A stretch of 64,000 bases of DNA from NCBI RefSeq assembly GCF_002240415.1, contig NZ_CP020028.1:3001501-3065500 (forward strand), given 5' to 3'. Both the position numbers and the translations under genes were made by a program. Below are positions 19,701 through 28,085 of the stretch, in pieces. The notes beneath the pieces were generated by a model. It made no database searches and was not told where the DNA came from. It worked only from the letters and a program-made list of their open reading frames with translations. Each line of letters starts with the position of its first letter. Positions within the stretch are counted from its first letter, which is position 1. The stretch is from Paenibacillus kribbensis. GTDB lineage: Bacteria > Bacillota > Bacilli > Paenibacillales > Paenibacillaceae.

Positions 19701-21422
19701 GATCTGCTCTGTTTTCTCGGCGTACAAAGCGCTTTCCTGAATAGGCCGCAGCTCTTGAATGGAAATCGTCTGGATTCCGGCTTCTTTATAGAACTCATTG
19801 AGCGGATTTTGTTCCAGACCTGAGACAAATAAAACCTCTTCGCCATGCTGCTTCAGCACTGCGATCCGTTCAATCACTTCGCCTTGTTCAAAAGAGGACC
19901 AGCTTGTATCCATGCCGTATTGCGAAAGCTCGTCAGCACTGATATGCAGGCTGTTATGCAGCAGTCCAAGCCTCCAGCCTTTTTCGCTGAATGAAAAGGC
20001 GGCAGAGCCGTAGTCGTTGAACGTTGATTGCCGATGTCTGGCAATTAACCCAAGACATTCGCCTTTGCCATTCCCCTGGCTTCCAACCAAAAGGACATCG
20101 TATTCATTTCTTGCAAGCCTCTTTGATTTAAGCTCGAAGGCACTGCAATCAATACCGTGATCCTCCATGTATTTGTAGCTGCCAATGATAATCTGTCTAT
20201 CATTGACTTTTCCTTTTATCCCCTCCGCCTCTTCTTCCACATGAAAAGCAGTGCGGATCGTCCGGCAAGTTCGTTTCGCCTGGCTGAACACTTCTTCTTT
20301 CCATGGATGTTCTGTTTTCTCCATTAATGAAGCCGCCAAACATATCACTTTATCCGTATCTTGTTCCTTCTCCGCCATGCATTGAATTTCTTCAATCTCT
20401 GGACGATTAAACAGGAGTGACGAATCTTCGAATAAAATCGTTTTCGTTCGAGCGAGTTGAGATAATGAGCCTTTTTCCGGAACTACGTATTTTCTTTCTC
20501 CTGAAACGAGCTCGGCCTGTTTCCAGGCATACTGGGCAGGTACAGTTATTACCCGCGGATTTGCTGCCAGAAGTACGGCAATGGCACGAAACGGATTCCG
20601 GGTAACGGCCCAGGTCATTCCGGCTGCAATGAGACCTAATTTACCTGCTTTATCGCTATATGCTTGAATTTCCGGTGACAAGGAAGCCTCTTGCTGTTCA
20701 TTTAATACAGAACGGCTTCGCTTCCAGTTCAAATATTGCAAAATGCTGAGTCCGGCAAGCACTACAAGATTTTCGCGCATAAGCGCAAGAGCGAGAGCGC
20801 TTGTACCTAAAATGAGATCCGAGTTTATTTTTCTCTTGTCCGAATAGGTCTGAATTCCTCGTTTGAGAAAAGGGTAGCCGGTTACAACAGATACGAGCGC
20901 CGATAAATAGAACGGCGCCGGACTTCTTGCCAGGGCTGAACGTCCGAAAAAGACCTGCTTGATTCCCAGCACGGCTAAACCGCCCATGGAAATAGCCAAC
21001 GGAATCGGGACTTTTTCCCTTGGCTCGCCCGTATTGGTCTTAGGCGTCGTAGAGATAATCGACTGATCACAAGGAATATCCAATTCAGCCTGAGCAGCGG
21101 CAGCTTCTCGCTTCGCTTCTTTCACCCCGGTAACCTCGTTGTGGATATCCGGGCGGGCTGTTAGATTGGCCGAACAAATCCGATCTTCTGTTTCACGGAG
21201 TATATGGAAAATGTCCTGCTCAGACACAAGCTTTACATCGTAAAGGAGCAGCACTCTGCCCGTCACTGTACAGGGTTCCGCTCTGTAAATTCCACTACAA
21301 GCGGACAGGCTTTTGGCTAAAAGCTCTGCGGCAGCTTTGCTCCCTTTCAAGCCGTGAATTTCCATACGTATCCTTCCTGGTAAAACATGAAGGAACCTGT
21401 TTTTGTTTCGCAGCGATACCAT
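16746..21422 (-). CDS. Tandem P-type cation ATPase, CtpI/CtpH-like, with inactive N-terminal half
   Basis: 1558 residues, nearly twice a normal P-type ATPase. Order: HMA-like domain without a CxxC pair (about 10-95); a degenerate P1-type ATPase half (about 150-630) whose phosphorylation motif DKTGT is replaced at about 332 by EDSSL; then a complete P2-type ATPase (about 650-1550) with TGES, the cation-site motif PEGLP, DKTGTLTKNEM (Asp968), and TGDGVNDTPAI. The layout matches mycobacterial CtpI/CtpH. The active half should move a divalent cation (Ca, Mg or similar); the N-half may bind metal or regulate. The start is the ATG behind AAAGGGAGG; a TTG 11 codons upstream is rejected. Confidence 0.88.
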   Translation of the reverse strand: MVSLRNKNRFLHVLPGRIRMEIHGLKGSKAAAELLAKSLSACSGIYRAEPCTVTGRVLLLYDVKLVSEQDIFHILRETEDRICSANLTARPDIHNEVTGVKEAKREAAAAQAELDIPCDQSIISTTPKTNTGEPREKVPIPLAISMGGLAVLGIKQVFFGRSALARSPAPFYLSALVSVVTGYPFLKRGIQTYSDKRKINSDLILGTSALALALMRENLVVLAGLSILQYLNWKRSRSVLNEQQEASLSPEIQAYSDKAGKLGLIAAGMTWAVTRNPFRAIAVLLAANPRVITVPAQYAWKQAELVSGERKYVVPEKGSLSQLARTKTILFEDSSLLFNRPEIEEIQCMAEKEQDTDKVICLAASLMEKTEHPWKEEVFSQAKRTCRTIRTAFHVEEEAEGIKGKVNDRQIIIGSYKYMEDHGIDCSAFELKSKRLARNEYDVLLVGSQGNGKGECLGLIARHRQSTFNDYGSAAFSFSEKGWRLGLLHNSLHISADELSQYGMDTSWSSFEQGEVIERIAVLKQHGEEVLFVSGLEQNPLNEFYKEAGIQTISIQELRPIQESALYAEKTEQIVNEHALIAKKWNLFGSAFATLGMISAPVVNLISDALSLVFMSRTKNRSEALPAPPEMAYENEAAVASEAFAWHQLPNEQIFTKFQTNLQNGLTSDQVLSMRTQYGSNQLESKKPTPWLIAYLGQFKEFTTLILLGTSALAFLTGGLFDGLAMGAILLANAAIGTIQERKAEKVVDKLNQFQPPACKVIRQGQHVELNAVELVPGDIVSLEAGDRVPADIRLINSWNMSVNESALTGESLPVEKNESSLSEDCALSERTNMLFMGTDVCGGKGIGIVVQTGMNTEMGHLMSLLKQDEKEVTPLQEKVTSISKKFVKGALIVGGIVFAMGMLRGIPFPQIISTSITLAASAIPEGLPVTITIALSAGIFRMAKKNALIRKLSSLETLGRTTVICTDKTGTLTKNEMTVKALSTADRAWTVTGDGYEPTGALEELASEAAAATAELNNVESCEDPSTHPDLTRLLQICLLCNNSKLEQQEGQWLTKGDPTEGALLTLAAKNGLWLNDMTHWHRGHEIPFDSKTAKMSVVCKDVQAEQECYLFSKGAVETILRHCNRYQKNGEILPLSEEQKQHIAQQNEKFSAAALRVLAFAYRPLDESADNESIDDEHDLIYVGLAGMMDPPKPEVEQNIQEAFALGLKPVMITGDHPITAIAIAKQLGINSDAQSVVTGHELDRLSDEELSQIVEQVSIFARVTPEHKLRIVTALQKRGQIVAMTGDGVNDTPAIKQANVGIAMGRTGTEVTKETADMVLTEDHFGTILEGVKEGRTIIGNIRKALGCLLTGNLAEIIVTSVAVMVGLPIPLVPIQILLMNLLTDALPAMVLAVNPGQKTKQQKRTDFIDKDLYRKVITRGVLLGLGSLGLFAASLAVGAPMPVAQSVAFATLVAGQLIQTFSWRQEGSEETVRDWTKDRFLIGALCISWLALLGALYIPPLTGFFHTARLPLKYWIPILGVAGSVSLLSKPILTLISKNQTSEDDSANHIYAAA

Positions 21423-21574
21423 ATCTAACCTCCCTTTTCCATACTTAAAATTCAACTTTACTTATGATTAACAATAGTTAGCAAAATATGCATTTTGTTT
21501 TCTGTATGTAAACCAGTATAAAAATTTCATTTAATGGAATTATTTTATTAACAACTTTTTAAGGAGAGGGTATT

Positions 21575-21790
21575 GTGGTCAAATCACCGCTTGGTATTAT
21601 TTTCACTGCTGCGGCCATAGCACTTGCTGTGTCCCCCGAAGCCCGAAAAGCCGCACGCAAACTTGCCGTTAAAGGAGCAGCAATGATGCTTGAGCTCGCG
21701 GATCAAGTCAAAGACAGCACTAAAGAGCTACGGTCCACAGAAGCAGTAAAAATTGAAGAAAAAAATACAGAAAAGGTTTTGCTTCCGTAA
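21575..21790 (+). CDS. Small membrane protein (71 aa)
   Basis: A 71-residue protein: one hydrophobic segment (LGIIFTAAAIALAVS) followed by a charged amphipathic helix. GTG start behind AAGGAGAGGG. Its topology mirrors the 87-residue protein at 16323, so the two may be paralogous components of one membrane complex. It is divergent from the tandem ATPase across about 150 bases and 87 bases ahead of the glycine-zipper gene. Confidence 0.7.
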   Translation: MVKSPLGIIFTAAAIALAVSPEARKAARKLAVKGAAMMLELADQVKDSTKELRSTEAVKIEEKNTEKVLLP

Positions 21791-21877
21791 CAATTGGCAA
21801 ATGTAAAATCATTAAAAAAATGCATAATGGGGAACTACTATCGTGGAGTAAAAAAATCAAGCAAAGGAGAGATCAGA

Positions 21878-22270
21878 ATGCTTCAAGGCGGTTCATTATG
21901 GGGAGGTCTTATCTCCGGAGGTTTAACCCAATTGCAGGATACCATTAGCTTGACAAAAGGACAAATGGATAACAAAGACTATATGGTTCATACTTCGGGG
22001 AATTTGACAGGAGCACTCGGTGTCATGGCCGGTATTGAGTATGGGGCTATCCTCGGAACCTCGTTGCTGCCAGGAGTAGGGACAGTCCTTGGGTCCGTTG
22101 TTGGTGGGTTGTTAGGGAACAGTGTGGGCCAAACAGTCGGAATGCAAGCAGGCAGTGTGCTTCTTAACAACCGTTTGCTCAGCAACATGACACAATCCGC
22201 ATCGAAAGTAACCGAGTCAATAACGGGCCCGGTAGTGGATGCAATGAAGACGACAGCATCTCACGAATAA
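21878..22270 (+). CDS. Glycine-zipper membrane protein (130 aa)
   Basis: A 130-residue protein with two hydrophobic glycine-rich stretches: LTGALGVMAGIEYGAILGTS and VGTVLGSVVGGLLGNSVGQT, the second a textbook glycine zipper (GxxxG repeats). Such segments pack tightly and often oligomerise in or across membranes. AAAGGAGAG precedes the ATG; an upstream in-frame ATG at 21794 has no site. It lies between the small membrane protein and ppk, with its own terminator. Confidence 0.75.
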   Translation: MLQGGSLWGGLISGGLTQLQDTISLTKGQMDNKDYMVHTSGNLTGALGVMAGIEYGAILGTSLLPGVGTVLGSVVGGLLGNSVGQTVGMQAGSVLLNNRLLSNMTQSASKVTESITGPVVDAMKTTASHE

Positions 22271-22288
22271 ATAACAAAATATCCATAT

Positions 22289-22317
22289 AACTCGCTAACT
22301 TCGTTTAGCGAGTTTTC
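22289..22317 (+). terminator. Terminator after glycine-zipper gene
   Basis: Stem AACTCGCTAA / TTTAGCGAGTT with a CTTCG loop followed by TTCCCTATTTT. It separates the small-protein genes from the ppk transcript or reduces readthrough into it. Confidence 0.75.
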
Positions 22318-22349
22318 CCTATTTTAATAACGAGAGGAACCTGACAACC

Positions 22350-22457
22350 ATGACTAAAAACGATGAGAATATTCCCGATACGATCACGATTCGCCTCAGC
22401 GCCACATGGCAATTGTTCCAAAAAATACGGTATTTATTATTTAGAAAAAAAGAATAG
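22350..22457 (+). CDS. Putative 35-residue upstream ORF of ppk
   Basis: ATG at 22350 follows GAGAGGAAC by 11 bases and encodes 35 residues (MTKNDENIPDTITIRLSATW, then a basic hydrophobic helix QLFQKIRYLLFRKKE). The stop lies 19 bases before the ppk GTG, so it could be a leader peptide or a small protein co-translated with ppk. Support is only the ribosome binding site and position. Confidence 0.4.
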   Translation: MTKNDENIPDTITIRLSATWQLFQKIRYLLFRKKE

Positions 22458-22476
22458 GCAGATGGAGGTGTGCGCT

Positions 22477-24600
22477 GTGAACTATATTAATCGTGAAATA
22501 AGCTGGCTTCAATTTAACAGACGTGTTCTTGAGGAAGCGCAGGACGAAAGTACTCCTCTGTTGGAGCGAACAAAGTTCTTATCGATTGTTTCTACCAATC
22601 TGGATGAGTTTGTCAGCGTCAGAGTCGCAGGACTTATGGATAAAATTAGAACGGGCAATCAAGAGGTCGATTTTACGGGCTTTACTCCGCAACAGTTACA
22701 AGATAAAGTAATCGTCATGATTGAGCAATTAGTAGCAGAACAGTATGCAACCCACGCGCGGATTCTTCGGCTGTTAAAGGAAGAAGGCCTTGTTTTCACT
22801 GATTTTGGTAAGCTTAGTCCTGCGCAGAAGAAAGAAATGGAAACCTATTATCTTGAAAAGGTATTTCCCGTGCTAACTCCTCTAGCTATCGATAAAAGCC
22901 GCCCTTTTCCATTGATTCGTTCGAAAAGTGTATATTTGGCCGTCGGTTTAAAGCCGCCTTCCGATGAATCGGGCAAGGAGGTTTATATTGCCTTGGTTGA
23001 AATTCCGTCCAATCTGCCTCGCTATATTAAAGTTCCGTCTCTATCCGATCATGATCATTGGCAGTTTATTTTGCTCGAGGATTTGATTAAGCAGCATATA
23101 CACACTTTGTTTACTACGTATACGCCTGTAACTTTCCATACATTCCGCTTAACTCGAAATGCAGACCTTGATTTAAATGAGGAGGAAGCCGAAGATATCC
23201 TTGATGAAGTGGAAAAAGTATTACGCGCAAGAAAATGGGGTACTCCGGTTCGTTTGGAAATAGAAAAGGGATTTGATCCATTTGCACTGGAATTGCTAGA
23301 AAAAGAACTGGAGATAGAAAGCCGGTTTTTAATTACGAATGATGGACCTATTGACTTGAGCTACTTCATGTCATTCGCCAATTCGGTCGAGGGTTATGAG
23401 CACCTCAAGCATTCGAGATTTGATCCTCTTTGTCCACGGGAATTTACGAAGACAGACGATTTTTTTTCAGTGCTGCGAAAAAGAGATGTTCTTTTATTTC
23501 ATCCGTATGAATCGTTTGATGTTGTTAATGATTTTGTTGAACATGCTGCTGCTGATCCATCCGTTATGGCTATCAAAATGACCTTGTATCGCGTAAACGG
23601 CAATTCACGCATTATCCGATCTTTGAATCGAGCTGCCGAAGCAGGAAAGCAGGTCACTGTAGTCGTCGAATTGAAAGCACGGTTCGATGAAGCTCGAAAT
23701 ATCGAATGGGCAAAAGAATTGGAAAAAGCAGGATGCCATGTCGTCTATGGCCTGTCCGGGTTGAAAATTCATGCCAAAATGATTTTGGTTGTACGTAAAG
23801 AAGCGGATTCTCTTAGACGTTACATCCATGTCTCCACCGGAAATTACAATGAAGTGTCGGCGCAAATATTTACAGATATCGGGCTGTTCTCTTCCTATCC
23901 GGAGATCGGCGAAGATGTCTCCAATTTATTCAACAAAATTACCGGATTTTCCGCCCCGAGCCAGTGGCATTACCTCAGCGTAGCTCCGGCGCATTTGAAA
24001 CAACGGTTGTTGGATTGCATTCAGCGAGAAGTGGAAAATGCCTTGATCGGTAAACCTGCAAGGATTATAGCCAAAATGAATTCGCTGTCGAATAAACAGT
24101 TGGTCGACGAACTATACGCTGCATCCCAGGCAGGCGTCCGAATTGATCTGATCGTTCGCGGCATCTGCTGTTTGCGTCCAGGAATTCCCGGACTGAGCGA
24201 CAATATTACCGTTCGCAGCATTGTCGGCCGATTTTTGGAACATTCCCGAATTTTTTATTTTGAGAATGCCGGCACGCCCCAATTGTGGCTATCCAGTGCG
24301 GACTGGATGACCAGAAATATGGACAAGCGGATTGAATTGATGTGTCCGCTATTGAATGAAGAACATCAATCTGTTGTCATCCAATATTTATTGCTGCTGC
24401 TAAATGATAATATGAAAGCCCGACAGCTGCTTCCCGATGGACGATATGTCATAGCGCACAATGAACAGCCCCCCTGCTGTAGCCAGATAGAGGCCAAAAA
24501 TCTAGTAGTAAAGAAAAACAATTCTTTGACTATTCAAGACGATTGCATAACCCCGTTAACAGCCTCTGCACACACAAACGGGTCAGACCTGATTCACTGA
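22477..24600 (+). CDS. ppk1: Polyphosphate kinase 1
   Basis: A 707-residue protein. The N domain starts YINREISWLQFNRRVLEEA, followed by STNLDEFVSVRVAGL. The catalytic domains carry His432 (LKIHAKM) and His451 (YIHVSTGNYNE), the expected autophosphorylation and catalytic histidines. It makes polyphosphate from ATP reversibly. The start is the GTG with GGAGGTG seven bases upstream; an in-frame ATG five codons earlier and one at 22363 lack correct spacing. No exopolyphosphatase (ppx) gene is adjacent. It overlaps the convergent gerW gene by seven bases at the 3' ends. Proximity to the cation ATPase suggests a metal/phosphate link. Confidence 0.93.
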   Translation: MNYINREISWLQFNRRVLEEAQDESTPLLERTKFLSIVSTNLDEFVSVRVAGLMDKIRTGNQEVDFTGFTPQQLQDKVIVMIEQLVAEQYATHARILRLLKEEGLVFTDFGKLSPAQKKEMETYYLEKVFPVLTPLAIDKSRPFPLIRSKSVYLAVGLKPPSDESGKEVYIALVEIPSNLPRYIKVPSLSDHDHWQFILLEDLIKQHIHTLFTTYTPVTFHTFRLTRNADLDLNEEEAEDILDEVEKVLRARKWGTPVRLEIEKGFDPFALELLEKELEIESRFLITNDGPIDLSYFMSFANSVEGYEHLKHSRFDPLCPREFTKTDDFFSVLRKRDVLLFHPYESFDVVNDFVEHAAADPSVMAIKMTLYRVNGNSRIIRSLNRAAEAGKQVTVVVELKARFDEARNIEWAKELEKAGCHVVYGLSGLKIHAKMILVVRKEADSLRRYIHVSTGNYNEVSAQIFTDIGLFSSYPEIGEDVSNLFNKITGFSAPSQWHYLSVAPAHLKQRLLDCIQREVENALIGKPARIIAKMNSLSNKQLVDELYAASQAGVRIDLIVRGICCLRPGIPGLSDNITVRSIVGRFLEHSRIFYFENAGTPQLWLSSADWMTRNMDKRIELMCPLLNEEHQSVVIQYLLLLLNDNMKARQLLPDGRYVIAHNEQPPCCSQIEAKNLVVKKNNSLTIQDDCITPLTASAHTNGSDLIH

Positions 24601-24998
24601 CTGCTATCATCTCCTGTTTGGTATTGCTTCATAAGATTGTGCAATTTATCCAAAAGATGTGGCGCCATATCCAAAATCTTGTCGTAAACAGTAGGAGAGT
24701 TATCCAGGTAAATCGTTTGAACGCCCATTTTGCCGATAATTAAAATTGCGAGAGGTGTTACGGACACACCTCCGCCCATACCTCCGCCGAATGACGGCAT
24801 CACCCATGCGGATTCCTGATTGTGCCTGTCCAAATCGCTTCCACCTGCCGCAAAGCCATAGCTCACTTTACAAACCGGTATGATCATGGTTCCGTCAGAC
24901 AAGGCAACCGGTTCTCCAATGGCCGTATTGACGTTCACCATGTCCTTTAAATGATCTTTCGCCGTTTTTACAAAAGATTGTAATGGATGCTCTGACAT
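24594..24998 (-). CDS. ytfJ: GerW/YtfJ-family sporulation protein
   Basis: A 134-residue protein with the family core AIGEPVALSDGTMIIPVCKVSYGF, the glycine-rich GGGMGGGVSVTPLAILII segment and a helical C-terminus. GerW (YtfJ) is made in the forespore and needed for germination with some nutrients. It is slightly shorter than the B. subtilis protein. The start is the ATG following GAGAGGTGATTGGA; a GTG three codons earlier overlaps the Shine-Dalgarno site. The stop overlaps the ppk stop region (tail-to-tail). Confidence 0.88.
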   Translation of the reverse strand: MSEHPLQSFVKTAKDHLKDMVNVNTAIGEPVALSDGTMIIPVCKVSYGFAAGGSDLDRHNQESAWVMPSFGGGMGGGVSVTPLAILIIGKMGVQTIYLDNSPTVYDKILDMAPHLLDKLHNLMKQYQTGDDSSQ

Positions 24999-25073
24999 TC
25001 CAATCACCTCTCCACAATGGTTCTATTATGCCATTGTAGTCAGGATTGGAAAAGAATAAACCGCATTGACTCT

Positions 25074-25853
25074 CTATACCATAGAGAGCCATGCACGTTC
25101 CTGCCTCCAATCTACTTGCACAGGTGTTTCAAAAAAAGCACTAAGCGTTTCACTGCTTAGAATATCTGTCGTTTTACCTTTGGCAAAAACAGTGCCCCGG
25201 CGGATCAAAATCGTATGCGTGTACATCGGTAAAATTTCCTCGATATGATGTGTAACATACAATAAATTCGGCGAACCTGGCGATTCGGACAGCTGATGAA
25301 TGCTGGTTAGCAACGATTCCCGGGAAAAGAAATCCAGACCGTTGCACGCCTCGTCCAAAATCAGCAGCTTGGGCGAGGCCATTAGCGCGCGGGCAATAAG
25401 CACTTTTTGCTTTTCACCCTGTGAGCACCCTTGATACAAACGGTCCACGAGGTGAGCACAACCCAGTTGGGTCATGAGGTGTACAGCCTGCTCATCATCC
25501 GTAGCTGTTGTTTGGTCATACAGTCCAATAGAGGCAAATTTGCCGCTAATGACAACATCCTGAGTGCGCTGACTGCCATTAATTCTTTCCTGTAAAGAAG
25601 AGCTGACCCAGCCGATAGATTTGCGCAACTCCCTCAGATCCACGTCCCCGAACGTATGTCCCAGCACACTGACACTGCCTGTAGTTGGCCATATGTAACC
25701 ATTGATCATATTCAGCATCGTTGTTTTACCCGACCCATTCAGTCCAAGTACAGCCCAGTGCTCCCCCTCGGCTACCTGCCAGTTGATCTGATCCAGTATG
25801 GTGCGATTGTCTCTTTTCCAGCTTACATTGTTAAGTTCAATGACTCGGTTCAT
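25074..25853 (-). CDS. ABC transporter ATP-binding protein, YlmA-like
   Basis: A 259-residue single ABC ATPase. Walker A GLNGSGKTTM, Q-loop near WVSSSLQERI, signature CSQGEKQKVLIARAL (divergent from LSGGQ), Walker B LLILDEACNGLD, switch His in VTHHIEEI. No membrane partner is adjacent. Single-gene ATPases of this YlmA/MolC-like group act as orphan or soluble ATPases. ATG behind AAAAGGGGG. Monocistronic on the evidence of flanking gaps. Confidence 0.85.
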   Translation of the reverse strand: MNRVIELNNVSWKRDNRTILDQINWQVAEGEHWAVLGLNGSGKTTMLNMINGYIWPTTGSVSVLGHTFGDVDLRELRKSIGWVSSSLQERINGSQRTQDVVISGKFASIGLYDQTTATDDEQAVHLMTQLGCAHLVDRLYQGCSQGEKQKVLIARALMASPKLLILDEACNGLDFFSRESLLTSIHQLSESPGSPNLLYVTHHIEEILPMYTHTILIRRGTVFAKGKTTDILSSETLSAFFETPVQVDWRQERAWLSMV

Positions 25854-25997
25854 AATTGTTCCCCCTTTTATTGATCATATCATCTGATGTTTATAAGTAC
25901 AGTAAAACTATTATTTTTACTACGTTAATCTTCACTTTCGTATAAGAATAGCACAGGGTTGCAGGTTGTACAACAGAAACGGAATCATGACCAATAA

Positions 25998-26038
25998 CCC
26001 GCTTCTGCTGTCCCATACATACGAGAGCAGAAAGCGGG
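25998..26038 (-). terminator. Terminator after oxalate decarboxylase gene
   Basis: CCCGCTTCTGCT pairs with AGCAGAAAGCGGG around a 15-base loop, just beyond the oxdC stop at 26059 on the minus strand. Confidence 0.75.
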
Positions 26039-26058
26039 CCTTTTAGCTGTTCTATGAT

Positions 26059-27084
26059 TTAAGATTCTGGAGCAATGAAGACCGATTTATGAGGCAGTTT
26101 TTTCGCTATTTCTCGAGGAAGACTCAAATTCGTTGCCAATACATCAACAGGGTTTCCAGCTAGCCACTCACTCAGATCAATGGCTTCGTAATGACCACTG
26201 TTAAAACCAATCAAAATGCGGCATACCTCTGATCCGATATTTTTAATATAATGCCCGGCTCCCATGGGTACATACCCTACATCTCCGGCTTCAAACTGCT
26301 CTGTCACTGCATTCCCCTCAGCAAGAAATACAGTCATTTCTGCATTACCGTCCAAATAGTATTGCCATTCGTCCGCATTCGGATGCCAGTGCATTTCTCG
26401 TAATCCGCCCCGCTCCAGCTCAATCACAGATCCTGCCATCGTCGAAGAAATCGGAAAATCTTCTACGGTAACTGTCCGTTGTGTCCCTCCACCCGGTGCT
26501 AATCTTGGCTGTTTGGCCATTAAAGGATATCGATGTTTAGTGATCAGATCGGAAGAAATGCGGGGATATGCATCATGAGATCCGTTAGAAGGTACAAGTC
26601 CTTTTACAAAATAGGCTTCCTTATCTGGCAAAAGAGCCAGCTCGTCGGCTGCAAGCCCCAGGTTCTGCATGACAACCTCCGCAGGAGTCTGAGCCAGAAA
26701 ATCCGTTATACTGAACGTGTGATCCTCCGAAAAATCTCCATTATCAAAAATCAGTATAAAATGACACTCTCCAGGACCCAGACCTTGAATGGAATGACCG
26801 TAGCCACGCGGGAAATACCACACATCACCAGGATTGAAAATATCGACATACGAAGAACCATCTGGATGGATAACTGTTGTCCGACAAGAGCCGCTAATCA
26901 CATAGGCCCATTCAGCCGCATTAGCATGCCAGTGAAGCTCACGCATTCCACCCGGCTCCAGACGCATAGAAACCCCTGCTATTCCTTCTGATACAGGAAA
27001 ATCATGCACCGAAGCCCCACGTGTGATACCTCCCGGTCCGGTTCTGGGCTCCTTTTTCTCCAACGCATACTTAAATGATTTCAT
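26059..27084 (-). CDS. oxdC: Bicupin oxalate decarboxylase
   Basis: A 341-residue protein with two cupin domains. Mn-binding sets are visible in each: ELHWHANAAEW plus GYGHSIQ in the first, and EMHWHPNADEW plus GAGHYIKN in the second. The N-terminal lid reads FSEDHTFS; it keeps the Glu that marks decarboxylases rather than oxidases. Expected reaction: oxalate to formate and CO2. It lacks about 40 N-terminal residues found in B. subtilis OxdC. TAAGGAGG precedes the ATG. Monocistronic. Confidence 0.9.
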   Translation of the reverse strand: MKSFKYALEKKEPRTGPGGITRGASVHDFPVSEGIAGVSMRLEPGGMRELHWHANAAEWAYVISGSCRTTVIHPDGSSYVDIFNPGDVWYFPRGYGHSIQGLGPGECHFILIFDNGDFSEDHTFSITDFLAQTPAEVVMQNLGLAADELALLPDKEAYFVKGLVPSNGSHDAYPRISSDLITKHRYPLMAKQPRLAPGGGTQRTVTVEDFPISSTMAGSVIELERGGLREMHWHPNADEWQYYLDGNAEMTVFLAEGNAVTEQFEAGDVGYVPMGAGHYIKNIGSEVCRILIGFNSGHYEAIDLSEWLAGNPVDVLATNLSLPREIAKKLPHKSVFIAPES

Positions 27085-27182
27085 AGCCGATTCCTCCTTA
27101 AAATCATTTCATATGTCTGTATTTACTTATTATGTACTTCTATTATACACCTTTAATGTAAATAAAATCAAATCAAATATGC

Positions 27183-27890
27183 TCATTCTTTATCAACCGG
27201 ATGCTCAATTTGATCCTTATACTCATCAAAATATAGATTTCCATTAGAACTGATTACGGCATAATTGACATTTTCAATAGAGAGCCCCTTCTTTTTGATC
27301 TGTGAATGCAGCCACTCTCTCGTTATGTCATTTTGTTGTAAATTCGCATCAATGATGTCTCCGTCCATAATCAATTCTATGGGAAAAGCCGGCTCAGATT
27401 GATTTTTCAAATGTAAATCCTTTCTGGTTACAGGCTGACTCTCCGGCTTTGGCAATACGGAAATGCTTCCATTCAGCTCAAGTACGGCATACTGAACTTC
27501 TTGAATATTAAAAATATTCTTTCCTCTTAGCTCCTGATTCAGAGTATCCAGTGTAATCTTAAGTTTTCTCATATTGCTCTCCATAATTTTTCCTTCCTGA
27601 ATTAACACGGTTGGTTTTCCCGAAAACCAGCTTCGCAGCTTCCGGTTCTTCATGGAAAAAAACATCAGCAAGTAAGCAATCCCAGTAAATGTAAGTAAGG
27701 ATGTTAGTAAAATCCTTATACTTATGGTGTTATTAAAGGCAAGATTCGCAGTAATAGCCCCCAATGTAATGACAGCTACAAAATCATGGTAGGTCATTTG
27801 CGCAATAGTCGATTTGCCCAATATACGTGCTATAAGCATCATAAGGGTAAATGCAGATATTGACCTTAACATCGTTTCCAATAATTCCAT
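27183..27890 (-). CDS. DUF421 (YetF/YcaP) membrane protein
   Basis: A 235-residue protein with three N-terminal membrane helices (about 7-25, 35-52, 58-78), followed by two soluble repeats, each ending in NVNYAVISSNG or EVQYAVLELNG type strands. This is the standard DUF421/DUF3290-linked architecture of YetF and YdfS, spore-envelope-associated in Bacillus (YetF affects germination). RBS GAGGT eight bases upstream. The stop codon of an upstream minus-strand frame overlaps that site. Confidence 0.85.
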   Translation of the reverse strand: MELLETMLRSISAFTLMMLIARILGKSTIAQMTYHDFVAVITLGAITANLAFNNTISIRILLTSLLTFTGIAYLLMFFSMKNRKLRSWFSGKPTVLIQEGKIMESNMRKLKITLDTLNQELRGKNIFNIQEVQYAVLELNGSISVLPKPESQPVTRKDLHLKNQSEPAFPIELIMDGDIIDANLQQNDITREWLHSQIKKKGLSIENVNYAVISSNGNLYFDEYKDQIEHPVDKE

Positions 27891-28009
27891 ATACCAAGAC
27901 CTCAGTTCTGATTGTTTTCTTGTAGTTTTTCCAACTTCATTTTTTTCATTACATTCTTTGCAAAGAAGGCAATGTATGACTCAACAAGCATCAGGAAATA
28001 GGATAAATA

Positions 28010-28041
28010 AAAAGGATGAATCCATAGGGCATTCATCCTTT
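28010..28041 (-). terminator. Terminator after ATP-grasp gene
   Basis: Perfect 11-bp stem AAAGGATGAAT / ATTCATCCTTT around a ten-base loop, followed on the minus strand by TTTATTTAT. Confidence 0.85.
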
Positions 28042-28085
28042 GATTTCTTTCGTTCAGAGCTTCCGTCACTACTGCAATTCCCGGC

